Made by a program: the position numbers and the translations under genes
The notes under the pieces: model-generated
What the model was told of the DNA's origin: nothing
Database searches by the model: none
What the model saw: the letters and a program-made list of their open reading frames with translations, nothing else
Source of the DNA: CALBJU01 sp965247125
GTDB lineage: Bacteria; Bacteroidota; Rhodothermia; Rhodothermales; UBA10348
Length of the DNA: 64,000 bases
Direction of reading: 5' to 3'
Assembly: GCA_965247125.1 (NCBI GenBank)
Contig: CBDFGO010000003.1
Location: 806,001-870,000 of the forward strand
In this document: in pieces, positions 44,962-53,394 of the stretch
Position numbering within the stretch: position 1 is the stretch's first letter
Layout of the letters: each line of letters begins with the position of its first letter

Positions 44962-46953
44962 ATGACTGGTCCGGTGAACTCACGCATTCCAATGATACTT
45001 GGTGGGCTCCTTGTGATGGGAGCCTACCTGTCTGCGTGTTCGCGGCCGGGAGCCGATGTCACCTCGTTTGGACCGACGTACGCCGCGTGGAGTCCGTCGG
45101 CCGAGTATGTGGGTATCGATGCCTGCCAGCAGTGCCATGAGCCTCAGTATGACTCGTTCATCCGATCTCAGATGGGTCGCTCGTTCAAGCACGCGGCGCG
45201 ATCACTTTCAGACGCGCCCTGGGATGATGTAGCACCCCTGTATTCTGAATTCGACGACATGTACTACCAGCCGTACGCCGTGGGCGAAGATCTTTTCGTC
45301 AAAGAGTATCGCATGGCCGGAATGGATACGGTGTATGCGCGGGTGGAGCAGATTGATTTCATCGTCGGATCAGGTCAGCACACCAATTCGCACATCTACT
45401 CGGAGAACGGATATCTGTATCAAATTCCGGTGACGTGGTACACGCAGGATCAGAAATGGGGACTGGCACCCAAATTCGAGAAATCGGGTAATAACTATCG
45501 TTTCTCGCGGGTCATCACGGACGAGTGCATGGCGTGTCATAACGCGCAGCCGACGTTCGTCGAAGGGTCTGAAAATCGTTTTGAGCACGTTCCCGAGGGC
45601 ATCAATTGCGAAAAGTGCCACGGACCCGGTTCGATTCATATTGAAGAGAAAACGGCGGGAATTATCGTCAATACGGTCAGTGAAGTTGACTTTTCTATCG
45701 TCAATCCAGGCAAACTGAGCCCGGAACGTGAGTTGGATGTGTGCAAGCGATGCCACATGCAAGGCGCGGCAGTCTTCGAAGCCGGCGATGGACCCCTCGA
45801 CTGGCGCCCCGGCAAGTCCCTCGCGGCGCACGAGAATGTGTTCTGGCCCAGACAACCGGACTCGACCACCCACTTTATCATGGCTTCGCATCCAGACCGG
45901 CTGGCCCAGAGTGCGTGCTTTCTTCAGTCCTGGAAGCCAGACAGTAACATGCAGCCGATCACGTGCCTGACCTGCCACGATCCGCACAAACCCATCGAGG
46001 AGACGGTCGATACGTTCGATACCACCTGCCAGAACTGTCACGATGGACGCACCGAGACCGCGTCCGCACTGATGTGTACAGAGCCAACGGTAGTGGCGGG
46101 CACCAACACGCTGCCCTGCGCATCATGCCACATGCCCCAGTCATCTTCGACAGACATTCCCAACATCCGCATCACCGATCACTTTATTCGCGTTCCCGGC
46201 CGACTCTCTCCCGAGGAAGCGGATGACCAGACCCGCTTTATCCGAATGGCTGCTCTGGTCGATGACGCCCCGTCGCTTCGGCAGCAGGCGGATGGCTTTT
46301 TAACGTACTACGAGCAGTTCACCGATCGACCGGGCATGCTGGATTCGGCTGCGGTCCTGCTTCGGCGAGTCGATGATGGCGACTTTGGTGCGGAAGATGC
46401 TGACGCCTTGAATCGATCGCGGATTCGACTGTGGCACCTTCAGTCAGATCACGCAGCCATCAGAAGGCTCAGCCAGTCAGCTGGGTTCGACGCTCCCGAA
46501 GATGCTTGGACGCTCTACAGAATTGGCGAAGCGTTCGCTGCCGGTGGGGATGCCGATCGATCCATCCGGTGGTACGAACAGGCCTTTGCCCAGGGCCGCG
46601 ATCACCTCCGCTTCGGCGACAAGCTGGGTGTCGCCTATACCCAGGCAGGCCGGGCACAAGAGGCGATCTCGATCTATGATGGCTTGTTACGAGGAAACCC
46701 GAAATTTGAAAATGGACTGAACAACCGCGGCTTTGCCTTCCTGATTACGGGGGACTTCGAGGCGGCAGAGGCAGATTTTCGTTCGGCCCTCGCCCTTTCT
46801 CCGGATCTCGAATTGTCGCTGGCCAACCTGGCGTCGCTACTCATCAATACCGACCGCGTCGATGAAGCGCGTCCGATCATGAGAAAGCTGATCACCAGCT
46901 ATCCAGAAAACGCCGAATATCAGCGCGTGTGGCAGGTTCTGGGTAGTCGATGA
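44962..46953 (+). CDS. seven-heme c-type cytochrome lipoprotein with TPR tail
   Basis: A lipoprotein signal (GGLLVMGAYLSAC, Cys at about 26) leads into a 400-residue region with seven CXXCH sites: CQQCH, CMACH, CEKCH, CKRCH, CLTCH, CQNCH and CASCH. Residues about 490-650 form tetratricopeptide repeats (AWTLYRIGEAFAAGGDADRSIRWYEQAF). This cytochrome-plus-TPR form occurs widely in Planctomycetota and Bacteroidota and its function is unsettled. The position between a porin and another cytochrome suggests electron transfer in the envelope. Confidence 0.88.
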   Translation: MTGPVNSRIPMILGGLLVMGAYLSACSRPGADVTSFGPTYAAWSPSAEYVGIDACQQCHEPQYDSFIRSQMGRSFKHAARSLSDAPWDDVAPLYSEFDDMYYQPYAVGEDLFVKEYRMAGMDTVYARVEQIDFIVGSGQHTNSHIYSENGYLYQIPVTWYTQDQKWGLAPKFEKSGNNYRFSRVITDECMACHNAQPTFVEGSENRFEHVPEGINCEKCHGPGSIHIEEKTAGIIVNTVSEVDFSIVNPGKLSPERELDVCKRCHMQGAAVFEAGDGPLDWRPGKSLAAHENVFWPRQPDSTTHFIMASHPDRLAQSACFLQSWKPDSNMQPITCLTCHDPHKPIEETVDTFDTTCQNCHDGRTETASALMCTEPTVVAGTNTLPCASCHMPQSSSTDIPNIRITDHFIRVPGRLSPEEADDQTRFIRMAALVDDAPSLRQQADGFLTYYEQFTDRPGMLDSAAVLLRRVDDGDFGAEDADALNRSRIRLWHLQSDHAAIRRLSQSAGFDAPEDAWTLYRIGEAFAAGGDADRSIRWYEQAFAQGRDHLRFGDKLGVAYTQAGRAQEAISIYDGLLRGNPKFENGLNNRGFAFLITGDFEAAEADFRSALALSPDLELSLANLASLLINTDRVDEARPIMRKLITSYPENAEYQRVWQVLGSR

Positions 46954-47100
46954 TCAGATTTGCTTAGTTCTGAAAAACTGGCGTAGATGGGGGAATGGAG
47001 TTGCCTTCAAAGAGAATCTTGGCGAACTTTAGCCCCGATCAGCCTGGCGACGTCCGATATTTTGCTCAAAAACTCGGATTTTCGCCCTTTAAACACCAAA

Positions 47101-47595
47101 ATGAATCTATTGAGGCACAAGCGAATGCAGAAGGCCAACATCTTTGTTATCCTTTTTACAGCTGCGGCACTCGGCCTTGCAGCCTGTGGCGGCGGCGAAT
47201 CGTCAAACGAAGCAGCTCCAGCTGCCGAAGAACGAGCCGCTCCCGAAGTTGAAGTAGTGGAAGTCTCTGCAGAAGCACAGATCGGTCCGGTGACCGAGCT
47301 TGAGCTTGGAGCCTACGACGCAGCTCTCGCCGCAACAGGCGAAGCTGCTTTCGCGGCGAAATGCACGGCATGTCACACCCTGGAAGCAAAAGTTATTGGT
47401 CCCGCCCTTGGTGGCGTGGTTGACAGACGCTCTCCAGTCTATGTGATGAACATGATCCTGAACCCAACTCAGATGCTGGCAGAACATCCTGTCGCGATCT
47501 TGTTGCTGGAAGAGTTCGTCGTTCCGATGGTCCCGCAGGGCATCGAAGAAGCCGAAGCCCGCGCCATCGTAGAGTATTTGCGCGGGGAGGGTTAA
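47101..47595 (+). CDS. class I cytochrome c lipoprotein, single heme
   Basis: ATG 47101 (or 47125) gives a lipoprotein signal with LGLAAC. A low-complexity Ala/Glu linker of about 40 residues is followed by a small cytochrome domain: heme site CTACH, GPALGGVVDRR as in cbb3/cytochrome c555-type domains, and VPMVPQG with the likely Met ligand. It ends REYL-type (VEYLRGEG). It probably passes electrons from or to the multiheme protein encoded just upstream. A strong terminator follows. Confidence 0.88.
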   Translation: MNLLRHKRMQKANIFVILFTAAALGLAACGGGESSNEAAPAAEERAAPEVEVVEVSAEAQIGPVTELELGAYDAALAATGEAAFAAKCTACHTLEAKVIGPALGGVVDRRSPVYVMNMILNPTQMLAEHPVAILLLEEFVVPMVPQGIEEAEARAIVEYLRGEG

Positions 47596-47628
47596 GCCTC
47601 GGCCTTTTACTTCTCGGTATTAAGGAAT

Positions 47629-47669
47629 TAAGGGTCGGGATCCATCAGGATCCCGACCCTTCTTCTTTT
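47629..47669 (+). terminator. strong terminator closing the porin-cytochrome operon
   Basis: AAGGGTCGGGATCC and GGATCCCGACCCTT form a perfect 14-bp stem around ATCA, followed by CTTCTTTTA. Confidence 0.92.
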
Positions 47670-47882
47670 AGCGACATCTTTTAGCGACTTCTTTCACGCA
47701 GGCTGAATTGCAAAGGCTGTGTTAAGACGTTAAAAAAACAGCATCTACCGCGTGGCGACTGTAACGATTTATCGTCACTTCCGTAGTGGTTTATACGGTC
47801 GATAACAACGACATGATGTCTGCTCTAGTGAATTGATGTGTGGCTACAGCTTTTTTTAGAGGGAGAGGACATCTTCAAAGGT

Positions 47883-48058
47883 CCGCTGGGAAGTAGTGCT
47901 CTCCGCGGGCCTTTCTGCATAGATGCGTTTCTGGATGCCAGGGCTTCTACTCAAGCATCCGGAGGGCAGGATCAGCTACACTCGTTTAAGTCTCCCAGGT
48001 AAAAACTGACAAAAGCGATCCCTCAGTCAAACCGAAGGATCGCTTTCATGTCTGGTCG
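47883..48058. repeat. diverged ~180-bp repeat, copy 1
   Basis: It shares GTAGTGCTCTCCGCGG, CTTTCTGCAT or ATTTCTGCAT, and CCCTC-GTCAAACCGA with the stretch at 49891-50070, in the same order and spacing. Near its end it forms a hairpin (AAAGCGATCC with GGATCGCTTT, 48012-48046). The rest of 47670-48095 contains no gene I can support. It may be a decayed intergenic repeat or a non-coding RNA. Confidence 0.65.
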
Positions 48059-48148
48059 GCATACGCCAGTGTCAGCGCATATCCGAAATGATACTAGAGA
48101 TGGTCCTATAAAACTGGACAGGGTCTTAGGTGGAATCTTGCGGATTGA

Positions 48149-48976
48149 TTATGCTGCTTCTTGAAGCGGCTGGTGATTAAAAAATACGTGATCAGGGGTC
48201 TTTCTTCCGTGTGAGCTGTGTCGCCTTTCGTTATTGAAGTAGTCGAAGTATACAGCAATGGATTTGCGGGCTTCAGCCACACTGTCATAGGCTTTAAGGT
48301 ACACCTCTTCATATTTCAGGCTTCTCCAGAGTCTCTCGATGAAGACATTGTCCATCCAGCGTCCTTTGCCATCCATAGAGATTTTGATGTCATGATTCTT
48401 CAGAACATCAGTGAAGGCCACGGGTGTGAACTGGCTGCCCTGATCCGTATTGAAGATCTCTGGCGCTCCATACACGGCGATTGCTTCTTCGAGAGCTTCC
48501 ACACAGAAGTCGGTATCCATCGTATTGGAGATCCGGCGTGAGAGTACTTTTCGGCTGTACCAGTCAATGACGGCGACCAGGTAAACGAATCCCCTTTTCA
48601 TCGGAATGAATGTGATGTCGCTTGCGTAAACCTGCCGGGGCCGCGTCACGTTGAGCTTACGCAAGAGATACGGATAAATCTTGTGACCTTTTCCCGGAAT
48701 CGAGGTCCGTTTCTTAGGATAAATGGCAATAAGGCCCATCAGACGCATTAATCGCCGGATTCGATGGCGGCCCACAAAAATACCTCTGTCCTCGAGCGCA
48801 TCCTTCATGGTGCGCGATCCTCGCGTGGGCCGCTCAAGGTAGAGCTCATCCAGTTTTTTCATCACGGCCAGGTTCTCTTTGCTCTCGTCCACCGGCTTGT
48901 AGTAGGCCGTTGAGCGGTTCAGCTCCAGCAGATTGCACTGCCGTTTGATGGAGAGGTCGTGGATTGGGTCGATCAT
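48149..48976 (-). CDS. IS3-family transposase OrfB, intact
   Basis: The 275-residue DDE protein has D in YASDITF, D in NTDQGSQF and E in FIERLWRSLKYEE, then RRHSSHGRKTPDHVFF near the C-terminus, complete to QPLQEAA. It is in the -1 frame relative to OrfA and probably made as an OrfAB fusion. Confidence 0.93.
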   Translation of the reverse strand: MIDPIHDLSIKRQCNLLELNRSTAYYKPVDESKENLAVMKKLDELYLERPTRGSRTMKDALEDRGIFVGRHRIRRLMRLMGLIAIYPKKRTSIPGKGHKIYPYLLRKLNVTRPRQVYASDITFIPMKRGFVYLVAVIDWYSRKVLSRRISNTMDTDFCVEALEEAIAVYGAPEIFNTDQGSQFTPVAFTDVLKNHDIKISMDGKGRWMDNVFIERLWRSLKYEEVYLKAYDSVAEARKSIAVYFDYFNNERRHSSHGRKTPDHVFFNHQPLQEAA

Positions 48977-48990
48977 TTGGCGGCGCTCAC

Positions 48991-49278
48991 CTACTGGGTG
49001 CGACCGAGCGCTTTGGATAAAAAATCCTTCTCCATCGAAAGCTCGCCAATTTTGGCGTGAAGCTCCTTGATCTGGCCCTCTTCATTGCGTTTTCCGAAAT
49101 GCCCTTTGTCAAAGACCTCTTCAGCGTCCTGAATCAATTTCTTCTTCCAGGTCTGAATCTGATTCGGGTGCACCTGGAACTGGTCTGCCAACTCAGCCAT
49201 TGTGCGATCTCCTTTGACCGCCGCCAGCGCTACTTTTGCTTTGAAGGCATTGCTGTGATTTCTTCTTTTGCGACTCAT
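48991..49278 (-). CDS. IS3-family OrfA, intact copy
   Basis: A 95-residue HTH protein starting MSRKRRNHS at ATG 49278. It differs from copies 1 and 2 in one short segment (FDKGHFGKRN in place of FEKGYSRKHN). The slippery heptamer is kept at minus-strand 49018-49024. Confidence 0.9.
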   Translation of the reverse strand: MSRKRRNHSNAFKAKVALAAVKGDRTMAELADQFQVHPNQIQTWKKKLIQDAEEVFDKGHFGKRNEEGQIKELHAKIGELSMEKDFLSKALGRTQ

Positions 49279-49378
49279 CGTTTGTATCCTTTCTTGAGGG
49301 TGATAAGATCGCAAGACTCCACCTTATTTGTTGTTCAGACTGTCCGATGAATCAGGACCATCTCTACTCTCGCCGCCC

Positions 49379-49744
49379 TTATACCGGACAGGCACCAAGA
49401 CTATCCCCATGAGCAAGATGCTTGTCAACTGACTTAGCGGATACACTGATGGTCTTGGACACGCCCTTCTTATTGGTGTGGCAGACCTCAACCTTGTCCG
49501 GGTTGGCTGGTGTGTCCGGTTTGTCTGGTTTGTCTGGTTTGTCTGGTTTATCTGGATTGCCTGGGGGATCGCCTTTTTTACCCTTATTGTCACCCTTCTT
49601 CGTCGCAAATACGTCGACAAGAACGATTTCCTGGTCGCTGCTCACAGTGGCCTCTTCTTCGCTTGCAACCAGCGCACTCTCAGTGCAACCGGAAAACATC
49701 AAGAGAAAGGCAAAGGTTGCGAGAGCGAGTGTGAATTGTTTCAT
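49379..49744 (-). CDS. lipoprotein with PDK repeat and C-terminal VCH/HLAHGD domain
   Basis: ATG 49744 gives MKQFTLALATFAFLLMFSGC, a clear lipoprotein signal. A basic, glycine-rich part leads to a repeat of Pro-Asp-Lys units, encoded by perfect 9-bp DNA repeats at about 49519-49556. The C-terminal 40 residues (VEVCHTNKKGVSKTISVSAKSVDKHLAHGDSLGAC) are a recurrent small domain in secreted proteins, with two Cys and three His that could bind a metal. The function is unknown. The IS3 copy inserted 13 bp past its stop. Confidence 0.75.
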   Translation of the reverse strand: MKQFTLALATFAFLLMFSGCTESALVASEEEATVSSDQEIVLVDVFATKKGDNKGKKGDPPGNPDKPDKPDKPDKPDTPANPDKVEVCHTNKKGVSKTISVSAKSVDKHLAHGDSLGACPV

Positions 49745-49890
49745 GATGTACCTCATGTGTTGATCAAATTCAGTGGGCTCACGAATTGATATACGAATAA
49801 AAGCAGAATTATGGTAGGTTTCTCAACTCATTCGAGGTGACAGATTCCATCCAAGTCTCGAGGAAAACGATACTTTCTAAACTCAGTGGC

Positions 49891-50070
49891 TCGCCGGGAT
49901 GTAGTGCTCTCCGCGGACATTTCTGCATCTAACAGCTTTTCTGACTGAAGGTGCTTTGCTCCTGCCCACCCGATTTAGACGGGGCCGGGAGCTCCACAGC
50001 GGGTGTTTTCAGGACCCATCGCCAGATCGTTCCCTCGGTCAAACCGATGAACCGCTTTCACTTCAGGTCG
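49891..50070. repeat. diverged ~180-bp repeat, copy 2
   Basis: This is the partner of 47883-48058 in the same orientation. Its end can also fold (GTTC/GAAC outer pairs, TCGGT/ACCGA inner pairs, 50029-50052), but in a shifted register, so the hairpin itself is not proof of conservation. Confidence 0.6.
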
Positions 50071-50074
50071 CTGA

Positions 50075-50278
50075 ATGAACGGGTCACCGCTTATTCGCAG
50101 ACATATCTTCGCCCCACCTGAGTCGGGCAGGAAAGTAGCGCTGCTTGTGAACGGAGCACTGGAGGCAGGAACACATCAGGCGCGCTTCGAGGCGAGTGAG
50201 CTGCCGAGTGGTGGGTATATTTATCGTTTGACAACTCCAAAAGGCGAGCTCACGAAGATGATGCTGCTCATGAAATAG
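50075..50278 (+). pseudogene. remnant of a type IX secretion C-terminal sorting domain
   Basis: The reading frame GRKVALLVNGALEAGTHQARF, then ASELPSGGYIYRL and a basic hydrophobic end (KMMLLMK) matches the last ~55 residues of type A sorting domains. No host protein is left upstream: the frame opens only 35 bp before. It is the tail of a lost secreted protein, probably destroyed when the repeats and IS3 arrived. Confidence 0.72.
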
Positions 50279-50474
50279 CGGGCTCAACGTGATTGGTCGT
50301 CAGGCGCTCGGTCGCCACGGTTTCCTGCTTCTGAGGCGTACGCGTCGGCATTTTCAGTTGCCAGGCCATGACAGTTAGAGTCCTGACCAGGACTCCAATG
50401 GTTAAACTACAGTCTGCTATAAATGCGCGGTTGTCTCCTGGTGATCGTGTTCAGACAAGGTCGAGGTTCGGGAT

Positions 50475-50723
50475 TCACGGTAACCCTACGTCAAAGGGAT
50501 CTGGAATTTTATGCACCTCGCAGGAAAACATACACGAATGGAAGTTTTGTTTCGCGAGTAACTGGCACTCAAGAGCATCGTCTTCTGCCAGCAATTCGCA
50601 CGCACTCAGCGCCCTGATCTCCTGTTGTGCGCAATCCAAACATTGGTCGTCATACGATTTAGACGAACTGCAACCTGATAGAATTACTACCAGGATCAGG
50701 AATAAATATTTCGTGATCCGCAT
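50475..50723 (-). CDS. small cysteine-rich lipoprotein
   Basis: ATG 50723 gives MRITKYLFLILVVILSGCSSS, a strong lipoprotein signal. The mature 65 residues are helical and contain six further cysteines (CLDC, then single Cys at about 10-residue steps, then CMFSC), a pattern seen in small redox-stable helical hairpins. No family is recognised. It has no clear operon partner. Confidence 0.6.
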   Translation of the reverse strand: MRITKYLFLILVVILSGCSSSKSYDDQCLDCAQQEIRALSACELLAEDDALECQLLAKQNFHSCMFSCEVHKIPDPFDVGLP

Positions 50724-50910
50724 AATTGCGCCAATGAACCGCCGTGAGATCATCTGATTCGGGAACCGGAAGTATTGTGAGGATCTTGGTCAAATGCAAC
50801 GCGCAGCGCGTTACCGTTCCGTGATTACACGTTGAAGCCCACAGATTCGTGTCAATGATATCTGAGGGGGGTGTCTGGGGGCCCGTCGTAAACGCCGCGT
50901 GTTCGCACCA

Positions 50911-50943
50911 AAAAAAGAGGCGGCGCCCTGCGGGCGCCGCCTC
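50911..50943 (-). terminator. terminator of the gene at 50987-51547
   Basis: On the minus strand GAGGCGGCGCCC and GGGCGCCGCCTC form a perfect 12-bp stem around a 3-base loop, followed by seven T. Confidence 0.92.
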
Positions 50944-50986
50944 TTCAGACCATCTATCCTGAACTGACATTCAGGTAGAAATCACA

Positions 50987-51547
50987 TCAGGAACTGGACC
51001 TGCTCTGGTTGACAACCGCAAGGATCGTCTTCTTGACAGAGCTCGTTTTTTCGAACTGATAAGAACGCACGAGGTAGTCGAGGGCGAGACCAGACTGAAT
51101 CTGACCCAGAACGACTACTGCCATGCGGCGAACCTGGTCGGTGTCACCGTCCCGGTAGAGACGCATGACGTCTACCACTCCGGTGCTGCTGATATCCAGA
51201 TTGTCGCTGTACTCGATGATCAACTGGAGCGCAGAATTCTGCAAGCCCTGATGATCAGACGCGAGAGCATCTTCGATCCTCTCGCCATATGCCTTCCACT
51301 CAGATTTTGTGAGTTCAGGCTTATTGACGCGGAGCTCAGCGACCGCATGGGCCACATCGATATCACCGTCATCGCCGATAGATTTAAGAATTCTTGACGT
51401 CTGATCGGCCGAAGCAGCGTCATCAGATCCATCAAAATGGGCGAAATCTGCGTCGAATGACGCAAACTGTGCCGAAGCGGGTGTCGCCACCAGAAAGAAC
51501 ATAGCGGCAATGCTGCATGCAGCCACTAATTGTTTGATCGTTTTCAT
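50987..51547 (-). CDS. secreted helical-repeat (HEAT-like) protein
   Basis: ATG 51547 behind GGAGGG starts a signal peptide (MKTIKQLVAACSIAAMFFLVATPASA). The mature ~160 residues are helical, with repeat-like units (NSALQLIIEYSDNL, RRMAVVVLGQIQSGLALDYLVRSYQ, VKKTILAVV) similar to HEAT repeats. It ends in a Ser-rich tail and has its own strong terminator. No named family. Confidence 0.7.
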   Translation of the reverse strand: MKTIKQLVAACSIAAMFFLVATPASAQFASFDADFAHFDGSDDAASADQTSRILKSIGDDGDIDVAHAVAELRVNKPELTKSEWKAYGERIEDALASDHQGLQNSALQLIIEYSDNLDISSTGVVDVMRLYRDGDTDQVRRMAVVVLGQIQSGLALDYLVRSYQFEKTSSVKKTILAVVNQSRSSS

Positions 51548-51885
51548 GTACTGACCCTCCCAAGTCTGAAAACGTGAAGGAGCGGTTGGCGACTTCCGAT
51601 ATCCGCTCCCAAAAATCATCTATAAAAAGGACCCCGTTGGAAAGCATCGACTCCTCTACTCCAAAATCATCTTCACCGGCCCAAACTTTCCATCGGGGAC
51701 ACACACCACTACGAGACCCGGCGGCCCAGAGATACACTCGAAGGAAAGAAATCTATCTCAGTGGGTCCCAACGGTCATAACTCAATGGTGAGTGGTAATC
51801 AGAGGCCGCCAAATGGTCAGCCGGCATCGGACCGTCCTCATATTTGTGGTACTTTACAGCATCAACGGAAGTAGAAGCTGTTTCA

Positions 51886-53301
51886 ATGAGACGACGCACA
51901 AAGATAGTTTGCACGCTGGGCCCCGCTTCTTCGGATGAATCGACCATCCGGGAATTGATTGAGGCCGGAATGGATGTGGCGCGGCTGAACCTCTCGCACG
52001 GCTCACACGAGTATCACAAGAGCATCATCGACAATGTCCGGCGCGCCGGGAGAGAAGCCGACAAAACCGTCGCGATCCTATTGGATCTGCAAGGACCCAA
52101 ACTTCGCGTTGGAGAAATAGAAGGCGGCGAGGTGACGCTGAACGAGGGAGATGCCCTGACCATTACCAGCGAGCCGATCTCCGCCGGAACAGCTTCGCGC
52201 GTATTCGTCAATTATCCCACTCTGGCCAAGGATGTCAAGGTCGGAGGCGATATTCTGCTCGACGACGGTCGTCTTGAGCTCAGAGTAACGGGATTTGCCG
52301 GGAACGATGTCGAGACCGAGGTGGTGGTCGGCGGTGTGCTCAAATCAAGAAAGGGCGTAAATCTCCCAAACATTCGGACCTCAACCCCCGCGCTCACGGA
52401 AAAGGACCTGGCCGACCTTGAGTTTGGGCTGGCGAATGATGTCGATATTCTCGCGCTCTCATTCGTTCGGGACCCTTCGGATGTCAGTCTGCTCGCAGAT
52501 CATGTGGAAGCATCGGGCAAAAACGTGATGATCATCGCGAAGATCGAAAAACCCGAGGCGGTAGACAGTATCGATCAGATCATTGAGATTGCTGATGGCG
52601 TCATGGTGGCTCGGGGAGACCTGGGCATCGAGATGCGCCTGTCCAAGGTCCCCGGAACGCAAAAAAGCCTGATCGCGAAATGTATACGGGCGGCAAAGCC
52701 CGTAATTACAGCGACCCAGATGCTGGAGAGCATGATTGACAGTCCGCGGCCAACACGGGCGGAGGTGAGCGACGTAGCCAACGCCGTCCTGGACGGAAGC
52801 GATGCCGTGATGCTCTCGGGCGAAACGGCCATCGGAAAATATCCAGTACGCACTGTTCAAGTCATGTCCGACGTGATTATTGAGGCGGAACGTGCATTCA
52901 TCGAAAATGAGAGGGCAACACAGCCCTTTGGAGACACTCCTTCCACCACGGAAGCCGTCTCGCGCACGGCGAGCTTCCTTGCGGCCAAGCTGAACGCCGT
53001 GGCCATTGTCTGTCTGACGGCCTCGGGAGCGACGGCGAGATCGATCGCCCGACACCGTCCGAATGTGCCGGTCTACGCGTTCACGGACGATCGCCGGATG
53101 CTGGGGCAATTGGCGCTCTCCTGGGGAACAAAAGGTTTTTATCTTCCTTTTCAGTCGGACACGGATAAGGGTATTGCGCTCGTTCACGATGTACTAAGAG
53201 AGCAGAAGCTGGCGCAGACCGGAGAAATTGTCATTTTGACCGCCGGAATGCCGCTTCCCGCAAAAGGACGCACCAACATGGTTCACGTGAGCGTCCTTTA
53301 G
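51886..53301 (+). CDS. pyk: pyruvate kinase
   Basis: The 471-residue glycolytic enzyme makes pyruvate and ATP from phosphoenolpyruvate and ADP. ATG 51886 starts MRRRTKIVCTLGPAS, the family N-terminus; an earlier GTG is not supported. Catalytic and metal motifs: LNLSHGSHEYH, LLDLQGPKLRVG, MIIAKIEKPEAVD with the active-site Lys, MVARGDLGIEM, and ATQMLESMI-SPRPTRAEVSDVANAVLDGSDAVMLSGETA. The C-terminal allosteric domain is present (ALTASGATARSIARHRP-like), with no extra phosphotransferase domain. Confidence 0.97.
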   Translation: MRRRTKIVCTLGPASSDESTIRELIEAGMDVARLNLSHGSHEYHKSIIDNVRRAGREADKTVAILLDLQGPKLRVGEIEGGEVTLNEGDALTITSEPISAGTASRVFVNYPTLAKDVKVGGDILLDDGRLELRVTGFAGNDVETEVVVGGVLKSRKGVNLPNIRTSTPALTEKDLADLEFGLANDVDILALSFVRDPSDVSLLADHVEASGKNVMIIAKIEKPEAVDSIDQIIEIADGVMVARGDLGIEMRLSKVPGTQKSLIAKCIRAAKPVITATQMLESMIDSPRPTRAEVSDVANAVLDGSDAVMLSGETAIGKYPVRTVQVMSDVIIEAERAFIENERATQPFGDTPSTTEAVSRTASFLAAKLNAVAIVCLTASGATARSIARHRPNVPVYAFTDDRRMLGQLALSWGTKGFYLPFQSDTDKGIALVHDVLREQKLAQTGEIVILTAGMPLPAKGRTNMVHVSVL

Positions 53302-53394
53302 TAGACCGTATTAATACTGTTAATCAGCCAGGATTCATCGCTCAGCCAAACCGCTACGATTTAATCACCGATAACCGCGGAATCATTCGCTGAC

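Larger units (their letters stand above)
48096..49365 (-). mobile_element. IS3-family insertion sequence, copy 4 region (intact, 3-bp target duplication)
   Basis: 1270 bp with ends AGAGATGGTCC and GGACCATCTCT, flanked on both sides by ACT (48093-48095 and 49366-49368). Both genes are complete. This is the third IS3 copy in the window and the reference for judging the two broken ones. Confidence 0.94.

Noticed and set aside
48012..50052. Compensatory base changes in the hairpins of the two ~180-bp repeats
   Set aside because: When aligned column by column the outer pairs do not covary; the second copy folds only in a shifted register.
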